Below, in pieces: positions 6,570 to 13,447 of a DNA stretch of 15,621 nucleotides; position 1 is the stretch's first letter; the number at the start of each line of letters is the position of its first letter. This DNA comes from Flavobacteriaceae bacterium UBA6268. GTDB taxonomy: Bacteria; Bacteroidota; Bacteroidia; Flavobacteriales; Flavobacteriaceae. Made by a program: the position numbers and the translations under genes. The stretch lies in the NCBI GenBank assembly GCA_002440705.1, contig DJVA01000047.1:1-15621 (forward strand), read 5' to 3'. The notes beneath the pieces are model-generated. The model was given only the letters and a program-made list of their open reading frames with translations. It had not been told where the DNA came from and did not search any database.

Positions 6570-6577
6570 TAATTTTA
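6570..6577 (+). promoter_or_regulatory. Possible promoter of the PAP2 gene (TTG-N19-TAATTTTA)
   Basis: TTG at 6548-6550, then 19 bases, then TAATTTTA at 6570-6577, 12 bases before ATG 6590. The spacing fits the -33/-7 pattern known for Bacteroidota, with the last G of the -7 box replaced by A. Confidence 0.45.
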
Positions 6578-6589
6578 GAAAAACCGAGC

Positions 6590-7153
6590 ATGTTCCGTTG
6601 GTTGTTATTGTTGTTACTGGTTCCCAGTGTGTTGTATTCCCAAACTCCAGAGAATGGTCATGAACAATGGGAATACGCCTTGGTGGATTCGGGTGATGTC
6701 CTGCAATTGGCTTTACCGGTAGGTGCGCTTACCTACTCTCTGCTCAAAAAGGACTATGAAGGTTCTAAGGATTTTCTGCTTTCCTATGGTACTGCCATGA
6801 CCCTCACCTATTCGCTGAAATACATAGTCCACAAACAACGTCCCGAAGGTCGGGACCGCTACGATTCGTTCCCCTCTGGTCATACCTGTTCGGCTTTTGC
6901 GGGTGCAGCCTTCATCCAACGGCGTTACGGTTGGAAGTGGGGCAAATTTGCCTATCCCTTGGCTGCATTGGTTGGCATCAGCCGTGTGGAAGGGCCGTAT
7001 GGGTATCACGACTATTGGGACGTGCTCGCAGGTGCGGTCATTGGTGTGGGAAGTGTATACCTTTTTACCAAACCCTACGAACCCTCGCAGGTACAGGTTG
7101 GTTTCACTGCCCATAGAAATTTTAAGGGCGTATCGGTTACCTGGAGTTTTTAG
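6590..7153 (+). CDS. PAP2-superfamily phosphatase, exported
   Basis: 187 residues. An N-terminal signal peptide (about 1-18, hydrophobic Leu run then S-V-L-Y-S-Q) directs it to the periplasm or membrane. The acid-phosphatase signature is present: K77-x6-R84-P85, P95-S-G-H98, then S131-R132 with His140-x3-Asp144. His98 and His140 would be the acid/base and phospho-accepting pair. In the third motif seven residues separate Arg132 and His140, where the classical motif has five. Members remove phosphate from lipids such as phosphatidate, undecaprenyl pyrophosphate or lipid A; the exact substrate cannot be told. The frame is open back to 6533, but the signal peptide begins at 6590, so that start is chosen. 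An A-rich region and -7-like box precede it. Confidence 0.88.
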   Translation: MFRWLLLLLLVPSVLYSQTPENGHEQWEYALVDSGDVLQLALPVGALTYSLLKKDYEGSKDFLLSYGTAMTLTYSLKYIVHKQRPEGRDRYDSFPSGHTCSAFAGAAFIQRRYGWKWGKFAYPLAALVGISRVEGPYGYHDYWDVLAGAVIGVGSVYLFTKPYEPSQVQVGFTAHRNFKGVSVTWSF

Positions 7154-7180
7154 GATTCAGTTTGGTTCCTGTAAATAGTG

Positions 7181-7188
7181 TATCTTAG
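7181..7188 (+). promoter_or_regulatory. Possible promoter of the SRPBCC gene (TTTG-N16-TATCTTAG)
   Basis: TTTG at 7161-7164 and TATCTTAG at 7181-7188 lie 23 bases before ATG 7212. The -7 box deviates from TAnnTTTG at one position and the spacer is slightly short. Confidence 0.4.
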
Positions 7189-7211
7189 AACTGGGAAAAA
7201 TATGCATACTA

Positions 7212-7649
7212 ATGACCACTAGAGGACATACCATTTACCACGACCTTTTCATCAAGGCGCCCGTTGAAAGCATATATAAGGCAGTGAGCGAACCGAAGCA
7301 CTTGGAAAACTGGTGGCCCAAGCGTTGCTCCGGTACTCCTGAAATTGGGGAGGAGTACCATTTGTTTTTTACCAAGGAATACGACTGGTATGGAAAAGTT
7401 TCGCAGTTGACACCCAACAAACATTTTTACATCACCATGACCCAATCCGATCTGGACTGGAACTACACCAAATTTGGGTTTGAACTTAAGGAAGAAGGCG
7501 ATCAGGTTCGCGTTTCCTTTACCCATGCAGGATGGCCACACTGCAACGAACACTTCAGGGTTTCCTCCTATTGTTGGGCCATGCTGCTGAATGGTCTAAA
7601 GCAGTATGTGGAAAAGGCAATTGTGGTGCCTTTTGAGGAACGAAGTTGA
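7212..7649 (+). CDS. SRPBCC-domain (AHSA1-like) protein
   Basis: 145 residues spanning one START/Bet v1-like helix-grip fold. The first strand and helix read I-Y-H-D-L-F-I-K-A-P-V-E-S-I-Y-K-A-V-S, followed by L-E-N-W-W (x-W-W is typical of the AHSA1 branch), a G-E-E-Y strand, and the closing long helix N-G-L-K-Q-Y-V-E-K-A. These proteins bind hydrophobic ligands or act as Hsp90-like co-factors; nothing here fixes the ligand. The ATG at 7202 upstream runs into a stop after six codons, so 7212 is the start. Cytoplasmic, apparently a single-gene unit. Confidence 0.85.
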   Translation: MTTRGHTIYHDLFIKAPVESIYKAVSEPKHLENWWPKRCSGTPEIGEEYHLFFTKEYDWYGKVSQLTPNKHFYITMTQSDLDWNYTKFGFELKEEGDQVRVSFTHAGWPHCNEHFRVSSYCWAMLLNGLKQYVEKAIVVPFEERS

Positions 7650-7750
7650 ATTTCCTTGACGGCTCATTAACATTCCATTTGACTTTTTAATTTTTCATTA
7701 TCCCACCAATTGGGAGACAATATTTTTTTTTGTGGTAAACTTCCAAACCA

Positions 7751-10393
7751 ATGTTCAGAAAACACGTTTTTCTTACCTTGATGGTTATCGGTTATTCCCA
7801 TTTTCTAAGTGCACAGAGTCCCGTAACCGGAAAGGTAGTAGATGCTATAGATCAACAACCTTTGATTGGAGCCCAAGTAATCCTAACCAAATTAGGTACT
7901 GGAGCCGTTACAGATGAATCGGGGGATTTTAAACTAAATCTTACCGTAGGAACCTTCACTCTAAAAATCGTTTATCTGGGGTATGAAGACCTTGTTCTAG
8001 AGATCGATACCAAGAACCCACAACTGGGCACTCTTCAACTCACACGTGCCAACACCACCTTGGATGAGGTGATTGTAAGCGCTTCTCCCAACAACTATAA
8101 AAGAGACTTCAAGGGAAGTAATTTCCGGTTGAATCCCATGACCTTAAAAAACCTCAATCCCCTTAATACCGAAGAAGTCCTTAAAATTGTTCCGGGAGTC
8201 AACATTGTGGGGGACATGGGTTTGTCTAACCGTCCTAATATTAGCATTAGGGGTTCCTGGGGGCGTCGCTCTAAAAAAGTGCTTTTGATGGAAGACGGTT
8301 CGCCATCTGCTCCGGCACCCTACATAGCACCCGGGGCATATTACAATCCAGTAAGTGACAGGATTGCCTCCATTGAGGTCTATAAGGGAGCCGACATGTT
8401 GCGCTTTGGTCCCAACAACATGTACGGGGCCATCAATTACATCACTGCCTTGCCTCCCCAAAAGCCCGAATTGCGCCTAAAGCTGGTGGGCGGGGAACGC
8501 AATTACCAAACGGGATTGCTCTCCTACGGTGGTACCTGGAACCATTTGGGGGCTTTGGTAGAAGGTGTTTACAAAAAGTTTGATGGATTTACGGACAATT
8601 CATCTGTAAAGGTCCTGAACCTGAACGCCAAGTTATTTGCCAGGCTTTCGGATAAACAATCGCTTTATTTTAAGGTAAGTGGTCAATTTGAAGACAACAA
8701 AGCTTCACTGAGTTCGCAGACGCCCTTTACCTTTGAGACCGACCCTACCCAAAACCCGCTGGATGCAGACCAGTTTACGATGCGGCGTTACGGGGTGGAC
8801 ATCATCCATAAATGGCTCCCAAAACCGCACTTGAGCTTTACATCCAAAATCTATGCGTCCGATTTTGAGCGCGATTGGTGGCGGCAGGTTACGGCCAAAG
8901 TGAAGGCTTCGGATGTAAGGGAATATGTGGGCGAAGCCATTTACAACGATCGCTACCGGTACTTGAACGGGGTAGATTTTGACGATGAAGATTACGTGAT
9001 TGTAGGTCGGGTTTTAGATGGTAAGGAAAGTACTACCGATAGTCGATGGACGTACACCGTTGCTGGAGTGAAAGAAACAGCCAACATTGAATGGACGGCT
9101 TGGGACGAAACCCAGCACTTGGAAGTAAGCTTCAACCTGCATCGGGAAACCTTTAAGGACCGTTTTTTGGAGGCCCCGAATAGCCGTTGGGCACGTTATG
9201 GTACCACCACCACAGACCTGTGGTACCGATTGTGGTCGGCCAATGGGTTTATTCGGAACGAATTCAACCTCAAGAAATGGGGCATTACCCCCATCCTGCG
9301 CTTTGAGCATGTGGACATGTACCGCCAAGATTTGATTGCCGTTGCAGCCGATCCAAACATTACCGATACCAAAGCAGGACGTGAGCCCAATGTGTACGAC
9401 CAATTTCTTCCGGGAATCACATTAGATTACCAAATAAAACATGGAGAACTTTTTGGCAGTGTCTACGAAGGGATGATTGCCCCTTCCAAAGTATTTGGGT
9501 TTTTGGTGGAACAGGATGGCATTGTAACCAATCCGTTGGCTGGAGAAAGCATCAACATCAAGCCCGAGTTGAGTTGGAACACGGAAATTGGTTGGCGCGG
9601 TTCCCTTTTCAATGACCGTTTGAATGGACAATTGGTCTATTTCAACAACACCAGCAGGAATTTCTATGCCGGAGGGCGCAACGAGGTGTTTCAGGAATTG
9701 GGGAAAATCAATGTGCAAGGAGTGGAATTGGCCATAGGCACTTTACTGTTTGACCAAAACGAGCACCAAATCCGTTTCTTTGGAAACCTTACCCTTCTTC
9801 ATTCCAAAATATTGGAAGGGAAGCTACTGGACAAAGACCTCTTTTCCCAAGTGGTCCATAACGGGGCCACACGCACTGAGTTTCTTCAAAAGGTAAACGC
9901 AAACCGCAGTGCTTATGAAATCTATGTAAGCGACGGCAATGGCGGCGAGGAGCTTTTTACGGACCCTATACTTACTGAAGACGCCTTTCAGAACATCACC
10001 AAAAGCATCGTACAATTTGGAGGTGCGGGTCTCGACGAAACCAAGGCACCATACACTCCTTCTGTAAACCTTACTGCTGGATTCAATTACGACTGGAACG
10101 CATTGTCATTGGGCCTTAGTGGCACCTATGTTGGGGAACAGTTTACGGAGTTCAACAATTTTGAAAGGGAATCCAGCGACGGAGCCATTGGCAAGCTGCC
10201 CTCCTATTTCAGCATGGATGCCTTTGCCAATTACGATTTCAACATGGGACAAAAAATACATTGCAAGGCGTTCATCAATGGCAAGAACATCACGAACAAC
10301 ATTTACAGGGCTTCTCGTTTGAACCGAGCGACCTCGGGAGTGTTCCCGGGAGGGTTCCGGCAGATCATTCTGGGCATCAACATGCAACTTTAA
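7751..10393 (+). CDS. TonB-dependent outer-membrane receptor
   Basis: 880 residues, normal for the family. Signal peptide at about 1-22 (cleavage near L-S-A-Q). Residues 24-98 form a carboxypeptidase-regulatory-like beta-sandwich (V-T-G-K-V-V-D, Q-P-L-I-G-A, T-D-E-S-G-D-F). A TonB-box-like L-D-E-V-I-V-S-A follows at 104-111, the plug at about 119-232 (V-P-G-V-N, I-S-I-R-G, I-E-V-Y-K-G-A, Y-G-A-I-N-Y-I), and the 22-strand barrel to the end. The closing T-S-G-V-F-P-G-G-F-R-Q is like that of FecA-type siderophore receptors, so ferric chelate uptake is the best guess, but the ligand is not proven. There is no SusD-like partner, so glycan uptake is less likely. The last residue is Leu, not the usual aromatic. 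A short AT-rich gap with T-runs precedes it. Confidence 0.92.
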   Translation: MFRKHVFLTLMVIGYSHFLSAQSPVTGKVVDAIDQQPLIGAQVILTKLGTGAVTDESGDFKLNLTVGTFTLKIVYLGYEDLVLEIDTKNPQLGTLQLTRANTTLDEVIVSASPNNYKRDFKGSNFRLNPMTLKNLNPLNTEEVLKIVPGVNIVGDMGLSNRPNISIRGSWGRRSKKVLLMEDGSPSAPAPYIAPGAYYNPVSDRIASIEVYKGADMLRFGPNNMYGAINYITALPPQKPELRLKLVGGERNYQTGLLSYGGTWNHLGALVEGVYKKFDGFTDNSSVKVLNLNAKLFARLSDKQSLYFKVSGQFEDNKASLSSQTPFTFETDPTQNPLDADQFTMRRYGVDIIHKWLPKPHLSFTSKIYASDFERDWWRQVTAKVKASDVREYVGEAIYNDRYRYLNGVDFDDEDYVIVGRVLDGKESTTDSRWTYTVAGVKETANIEWTAWDETQHLEVSFNLHRETFKDRFLEAPNSRWARYGTTTTDLWYRLWSANGFIRNEFNLKKWGITPILRFEHVDMYRQDLIAVAADPNITDTKAGREPNVYDQFLPGITLDYQIKHGELFGSVYEGMIAPSKVFGFLVEQDGIVTNPLAGESINIKPELSWNTEIGWRGSLFNDRLNGQLVYFNNTSRNFYAGGRNEVFQELGKINVQGVELAIGTLLFDQNEHQIRFFGNLTLLHSKILEGKLLDKDLFSQVVHNGATRTEFLQKVNANRSAYEIYVSDGNGGEELFTDPILTEDAFQNITKSIVQFGGAGLDETKAPYTPSVNLTAGFNYDWNALSLGLSGTYVGEQFTEFNNFERESSDGAIGKLPSYFSMDAFANYDFNMGQKIHCKAFINGKNITNNIYRASRLNRATSGVFPGGFRQIILGINMQL

Positions 10394-10406
10394 TGTAAGC
10401 ATTCGT

Positions 10407-10414
10407 TATCTTTG
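10407..10414 (+). promoter_or_regulatory. -7 box (TATCTTTG) for yjbR-like/esterase unit
   Basis: A full TAnnTTTG match, 16 bases before ATG 10431, followed by AAGGAAAG that could act as a weak ribosome-binding site. It begins 13 bases after the receptor stop, implying a separate transcription start. Confidence 0.55.
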
Positions 10415-10430
10415 AAGGAAAGCTGTCCTT

Positions 10431-10757
10431 ATGGTTTCCGAACGGGAGTTTATAGAGTTGGCCCTTTCCTTTAATGAGAGCATACAGCAACCTCATTTTG
10501 AACGTACTGGCTTCAAAGTAAAAGGAAAGCGGATGTTTGCCACGTATCTGTCCAAAGACAACACCGCCAACATCATTTTGAGCCTGGAAGAACAAAAAAC
10601 GTTCTGTGCGCTCGATCCCGAGCATATCCATCCCGTACCCAATAAATGGGGGGAACGGGGTTTTACCACCTTCCATTTAAACCATTTGCCCCAAGAATGG
10701 GTCCAAGAGGCATTGTACAGTGCCTATCGTGAAACCTTAAAACCCAAAAAATCATGA
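10431..10757 (+). CDS. MmcQ/YjbR-family protein
   Basis: 108 residues, the usual length. The family pattern is clear: E-R-E-F-I-E-L-A-L-S-F-x-E-S-I-Q-Q-P-H-F-E-R-T-G-F-K-V-K-G-K-R-M-F-A-T at the N-terminus, H-P-V-P-N-K-W-G-E-R-G-F-T-T in the middle, and a C-terminal A-L-Y-S-A-Y-R-E-T helix. YjbR folds resemble a winged, double-wing DNA-binding shape, but a DNA-binding role is not established for most members. It overlaps the esterase gene by ATGA (10754-10757). Cytoplasmic. Confidence 0.88.
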   Translation: MVSEREFIELALSFNESIQQPHFERTGFKVKGKRMFATYLSKDNTANIILSLEEQKTFCALDPEHIHPVPNKWGERGFTTFHLNHLPQEWVQEALYSAYRETLKPKKS

Positions 10758-11671
10758 AAAAGCTAATCTGGGTGACCTATTGTTTGCTATCCCTGCAAGT
10801 ACTTTATGCAGGAACCCTTGTTGAACAAAAACTTAATTGGCAAGGGTTTGAACGCGGTTACCTCCTCTATGTTCCTGATTCTTATAATCCCCAAATCCCT
10901 GCACCCCTACTCTTCGATTTGCACGGTGGGGGCGGTACGGCGGCAAATACCATCAAGCTTACCTTTGGTGGCTTCAACAAGTTAGCGGATAAACATGGTT
11001 TTTTGGTTGTCTACCCAAACGGATTGGGCAAACAATGGAATGACGGCCGAGTCGACATCCTTAAGGAACAATTCCAAGACGTGGATGATGTGGGGTTTAT
11101 TCTTGAAATTGTATCACGTATAAAAAAAGCCTACTCCATCAACTCCCAGCGCATCTTTACCACGGGCATGTCCAATGGCGGTTTTATGTCCACGCGCCTG
11201 CTATGCGATGCTGCCGACGTATTTCGGGCGGGTGCCATTGTTACCGCAACCATTTCCGAAGCCTACTTTCCCGAGTGCCATCCCTCCCAACCCGTTGGGG
11301 TATTGGTGATGAATGGTACCGAAGACCCCCTTGTGCCTTACGAAGGAGGCCCTATAAAAGTGCTTCGAAAAACCCGGGGCATCGTTTTGAGTACCGATGC
11401 CTTTATGGCCTTCTGGGCAGAACAAAACGGTTGTGAGATTTCGGGAGCGGCCGTACAACTACCCAATACCGCCCCCTACGACGGAACCACTACCCAAGTA
11501 ACCACCTACGAAAATTGTTCGGAGGGGGGCGCCTTAACCCTGTACTCCGTAAATGGTGGAGGCCATACCTGGCCGGGAGGCAAGCAATACCTGGGTAGGC
11601 GTGTGATAGGCAAAACCGCCCGTGATTTTGATGCTTGTGAAGTCATTTGGGCTTTCTTTAGTTCCCTGTAA
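10754..11671 (+). CDS. Secreted PHB-depolymerase-like (LpqC-type) esterase
   Basis: 305 residues with a signal peptide at about 1-19 (K-K-L-I-W then a hydrophobic core and Y-A). The alpha/beta-hydrolase elements of the esterase PHB family are present: oxyanion segment D-L-H-G-G-G-G at 55-61, nucleophile elbow G-M-S140-N-G-G, acid N-G-T-E-D191-P-L-V-P-Y, and catalytic H271 in N-G-G-G-H-T-W-P-G-G. This subgroup includes polyhydroxyalkanoate depolymerases, feruloyl and acetylxylan esterases, so the substrate is open. Cys227 and Cys255 may form a disulfide (inference). It starts inside the stop of the YjbR-like gene (ATGA), so the pair is co-transcribed. Located in the periplasm or secreted. Confidence 0.9.
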   Translation: MKKLIWVTYCLLSLQVLYAGTLVEQKLNWQGFERGYLLYVPDSYNPQIPAPLLFDLHGGGGTAANTIKLTFGGFNKLADKHGFLVVYPNGLGKQWNDGRVDILKEQFQDVDDVGFILEIVSRIKKAYSINSQRIFTTGMSNGGFMSTRLLCDAADVFRAGAIVTATISEAYFPECHPSQPVGVLVMNGTEDPLVPYEGGPIKVLRKTRGIVLSTDAFMAFWAEQNGCEISGAAVQLPNTAPYDGTTTQVTTYENCSEGGALTLYSVNGGGHTWPGGKQYLGRRVIGKTARDFDACEVIWAFFSSL

Positions 11672-11713
11672 TAAATTAAACAGCTGGCTTTAAGGTTATT
11701 ACAATTTTTTTTG

Positions 11714-11721
11714 TACCTTTA
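11714..11721 (+). promoter_or_regulatory. -7 box (TACCTTTA) of the cysteine-rich lipoprotein gene
   Basis: TACCTTTA at 11714-11721 with a T-rich run just upstream and TTT at 11689-11691 as a weak -33 candidate. If used, it gives a leader of about 95 bases before ATG 11823, much longer than elsewhere in the window. Confidence 0.45.
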
Positions 11722-11782
11722 GTACTCCCCCCAACAGCCAACTACCTTCCGTGGAGCAGGACAGTGTGATATATGGAGCAAG

Positions 11783-11811
11783 GTTTTGGCTTCAGAAGCT
11801 GTAACCAAAAC
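11783..11811 (+). promoter_or_regulatory. Hairpin in the leader of the lipoprotein gene
   Basis: GTTTTGG (11783-11789) is perfectly complementary to CCAAAAC (11805-11811). The 15-base loop holds CTTC/GAAG, so a second short inner pairing (GCTTC-A-GAAGC) competes with or extends the fold. It ends 11 bases before the start codon. A role in translation or mRNA stability is inference. Confidence 0.35.
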
Positions 11812-11822
11812 ACACCTATATC

Positions 11823-12677
11823 ATGAGAATTGTGCACTATTGCCTGTTTGCAGCTGCAATCATGCTGCTGGCTGCTTGTGAATCCCACACCAAGGACGAT
11901 TTACCCACCAAGCCCAAAGACCAATTGGAAGCGGCACTCACCAATTGGAATACCTATTACGGTAGCGACATACGCTCGGAAGGCTGGAGTTATGAAGACA
12001 GCCTTGATGACGAAGAGGATCGAAAGGAAGCTGTGGACCTAATGACCGATGCCAGCACTACCTGGTTCCCCAGCATTGCCTTTACCGATACAACCTACAC
12101 TACCAAAGCGGTGCAATTGAGAGACGACCCCAGTGTGACCCAAGCGGCCATCGACGACTGGAAAAGCAAGGTGGATGGGGATGCAAAAGTGGGACAACAC
12201 CTACTGAAATTGCAGTGGAAATCGGTAAGTGACGGAAAAAGCTTCGTCAGCTATTGCCTCGCCGATGATGATAAACTCATTTACGACAGTATGTTGATGA
12301 ATGCCTCGAGGGTACACCCCTCCAACAGTTGTTTCAGTTATAAAATGTGGTGGGCCTGGGAAGGTGACGACCCTGCCAACTGGACCCGTGGCAGCATTTA
12401 TGCAGACGTCACCCCTACCTGTAGGAATGGGGTACCCATTACCTGTGATAAGAATTGTACTGCCTCTATGACCCTTGGAGAGGCTAAAATCAATTGTACC
12501 AGCACGATTGTAGACAATTGTTGTTCTATGGAATATTCCTGGGCCTGGGCCTGCGGCTTCAAATCGGTGAAGGTTGCTGCCGACGGATTTACTTTGGAAG
12601 TGGAAGGCATCATCGGTTCGGGAGGCTCCGGAAATGGTAGCTGCACCCGTTGTTGTGAGGTGACGCCGACTCCATAG
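11823..12677 (+). CDS. Cysteine-rich lipoprotein of unknown function
   Basis: 284 residues. The lipobox is clear: L-L-A-A-C19 after a hydrophobic signal, so mature protein is lipid-anchored at Cys19. Residues 20-140 are acidic and helix-rich. From 145 to 278 there are twelve cysteines (145, 170, 200, 208, 212, 225, 233, 234, 244, 274, 277, 278), an even number that suits disulfides or metal binding. Two aromatic patches flank the middle: K-M-W-W-A-W-E (174-180) and Y-S-W-A-W-A-C-G-F (238-246), followed by a Gly/Ser linker and C-T-R-C-C near the end. I recognise no family. After the lipobox the next residues are E-S-H, not a clear surface-export signal. It has its own promoter-like box and a strong terminator, so it is likely a single-gene unit. 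Confidence 0.8.
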   Translation: MRIVHYCLFAAAIMLLAACESHTKDDLPTKPKDQLEAALTNWNTYYGSDIRSEGWSYEDSLDDEEDRKEAVDLMTDASTTWFPSIAFTDTTYTTKAVQLRDDPSVTQAAIDDWKSKVDGDAKVGQHLLKLQWKSVSDGKSFVSYCLADDDKLIYDSMLMNASRVHPSNSCFSYKMWWAWEGDDPANWTRGSIYADVTPTCRNGVPITCDKNCTASMTLGEAKINCTSTIVDNCCSMEYSWAWACGFKSVKVAADGFTLEVEGIIGSGGSGNGSCTRCCEVTPTP

Positions 12678-12700
12678 CAATGGTCCCCTTTTAAGAAGTA

Positions 12701-12730
12701 AAGTCCCCATAGCTTCCGTTATGGGGATTT
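12701..12730 (+). terminator. Rho-independent-like terminator after the lipoprotein gene
   Basis: TCCCCATA (12704-12711) pairs perfectly with TATGGGGA (12720-12727) around an 8-base loop; adjacent A/T and G-T pairs extend the stem to about 11. It begins 24 bases after the stop codon. The T-run is short (TTT), so termination may be only partial. Confidence 0.65.
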
Positions 12731-12763
12731 CCCTTTGGAAGTAGCTATTTTTTGAAATAAATG

Positions 12764-12771
12764 TACTTTTA
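12764..12771 (+). promoter_or_regulatory. -7 box (TACTTTTA) of the Crp/Fnr gene
   Basis: Fits TAnnTTTG with A in the last place, 17 bases before ATG 12789. Its last base is also the first base of the palindrome that follows. TTTG candidates upstream are at poor spacing (9 or 26 bases). Confidence 0.4.
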
Positions 12772-12785
12772 ATGCTTAAAGCATT
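12771..12785. promoter_or_regulatory. Palindrome AATGCTTAAAGCATT, candidate operator
   Basis: A perfect 7-base inverted repeat with a single central A, lying between the -7 box and ATG 12789 of the Crp/Fnr gene. A dimeric helix-turn-helix protein bound here would block transcription initiation, which suggests autorepression. Specificity is not proven. Confidence 0.45.
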
Positions 12786-12788
12786 TTC

Positions 12789-13370
12789 ATGGACTTTGAA
12801 TACTTTCGGCAGGCCTTGCAGCACATTAGTCCCATAAACGATGAAGCATGGGAAGATTTCAGCACCCTGTTAAAGCCCGTGAAATTAGCCCGTAATGCAT
12901 ATCTAGTAGAGGCAGGAGACCGAACACAAGATTGTTATGCCCTTTTGGGGGGCGTAGTGCGGGTCTTTTTCAACAATGATGGACAAGAATACAATAAGAC
13001 TTTTTTCATCCCAGGGATGTTCCCTACACCCCTAACCGCATTGTTGTCTGATGCCCCGGCAGCACTTTCTTTTCAGTGTTTGACTGATTGTTCATTGATC
13101 CAATTTTCCTATAAAGGGTTCCGATCTCTTTTTAACAAACACCGCTGTCTGGAGCAATTGCTGCTCGCTATTTTAGAGCAAGAATGGATTTCCAAGGAAC
13201 GCCACGACATTCGCATGGTCACTTTGGATGCCACTGCCAATTACTTGTTATTTCGGGAAACCTACCCAGGGTTGGAACAACTAATCCCACAGTACCATAT
13301 TGCCTCCTATCTGGGAATCACTCCTATCCAATTAAGCCGAATTAGGGCACAATTGGCCAAAAACCATTGA
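12789..13370 (+). CDS. Crp/Fnr-family transcriptional regulator
   Basis: 193 residues, typical for the Bacteroidota branch. Residues about 10-120 form the cyclic-nucleotide-binding-like beta-roll (L-V-E-A-G-D-R-T-Q-D-C-Y-A-L-L-G-G-V-V-R-V-F-F). The dimerisation helix runs about 112-140 and the winged HTH about 145-190, with the recognition region I-A-S-Y-L-G-I-T-P-I-Q-L-S-R-I-R (171-186). The usual cAMP-binding G-E-x8-R-S/T-A cluster is not visible, and the cysteine pattern of Fnr iron-sulfur proteins is missing, so the signal sensed is unknown. A palindrome just before the start codon and another after the stop suggest it regulates itself and the downstream genes. Cytoplasmic. Family is secure; targets are inferred. 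Confidence 0.9.
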   Translation: MDFEYFRQALQHISPINDEAWEDFSTLLKPVKLARNAYLVEAGDRTQDCYALLGGVVRVFFNNDGQEYNKTFFIPGMFPTPLTALLSDAPAALSFQCLTDCSLIQFSYKGFRSLFNKHRCLEQLLLAILEQEWISKERHDIRMVTLDATANYLLFRETYPGLEQLIPQYHIASYLGITPIQLSRIRAQLAKNH

Positions 13371-13378
13371 TGCACTTC

Positions 13379-13392
13379 TTAACATAGGTTAA
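13379..13392. promoter_or_regulatory. Inverted repeat TTAAC-N4-GTTAA, candidate operator
   Basis: A perfect 5-base inverted repeat with four-base spacer at TTAACATAGGTTAA, in the 77-base gap between the Crp/Fnr gene and the next start codon. Size and symmetry suit a winged-HTH dimer. It differs in sequence from the 12771 palindrome, so the same protein may not bind both. Confidence 0.4.
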
Positions 13393-13447
13393 TGCCCAGA
13401 TTTTGGGGAATGAGGTTCTTTGTACCGAACCCTTAACCCTAGAACTG

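Noticed and set aside
7701..7731. TCCCA-N5-TGGGA inverted repeat followed by a T-run before the TonB receptor
   Set aside because: I considered it as a terminator, but the stem has only five pairs and eight bases separate it from the T-run. The inner CCAATTGG palindrome could be an operator but nothing else supports it.
12201..12824. 207-codon minus-strand open frame over the lipoprotein gene and terminator
   Set aside because: It crosses the terminator and the next gene's promoter and has no recognisable domain. The + strand frame has a clear lipobox and signal peptide.
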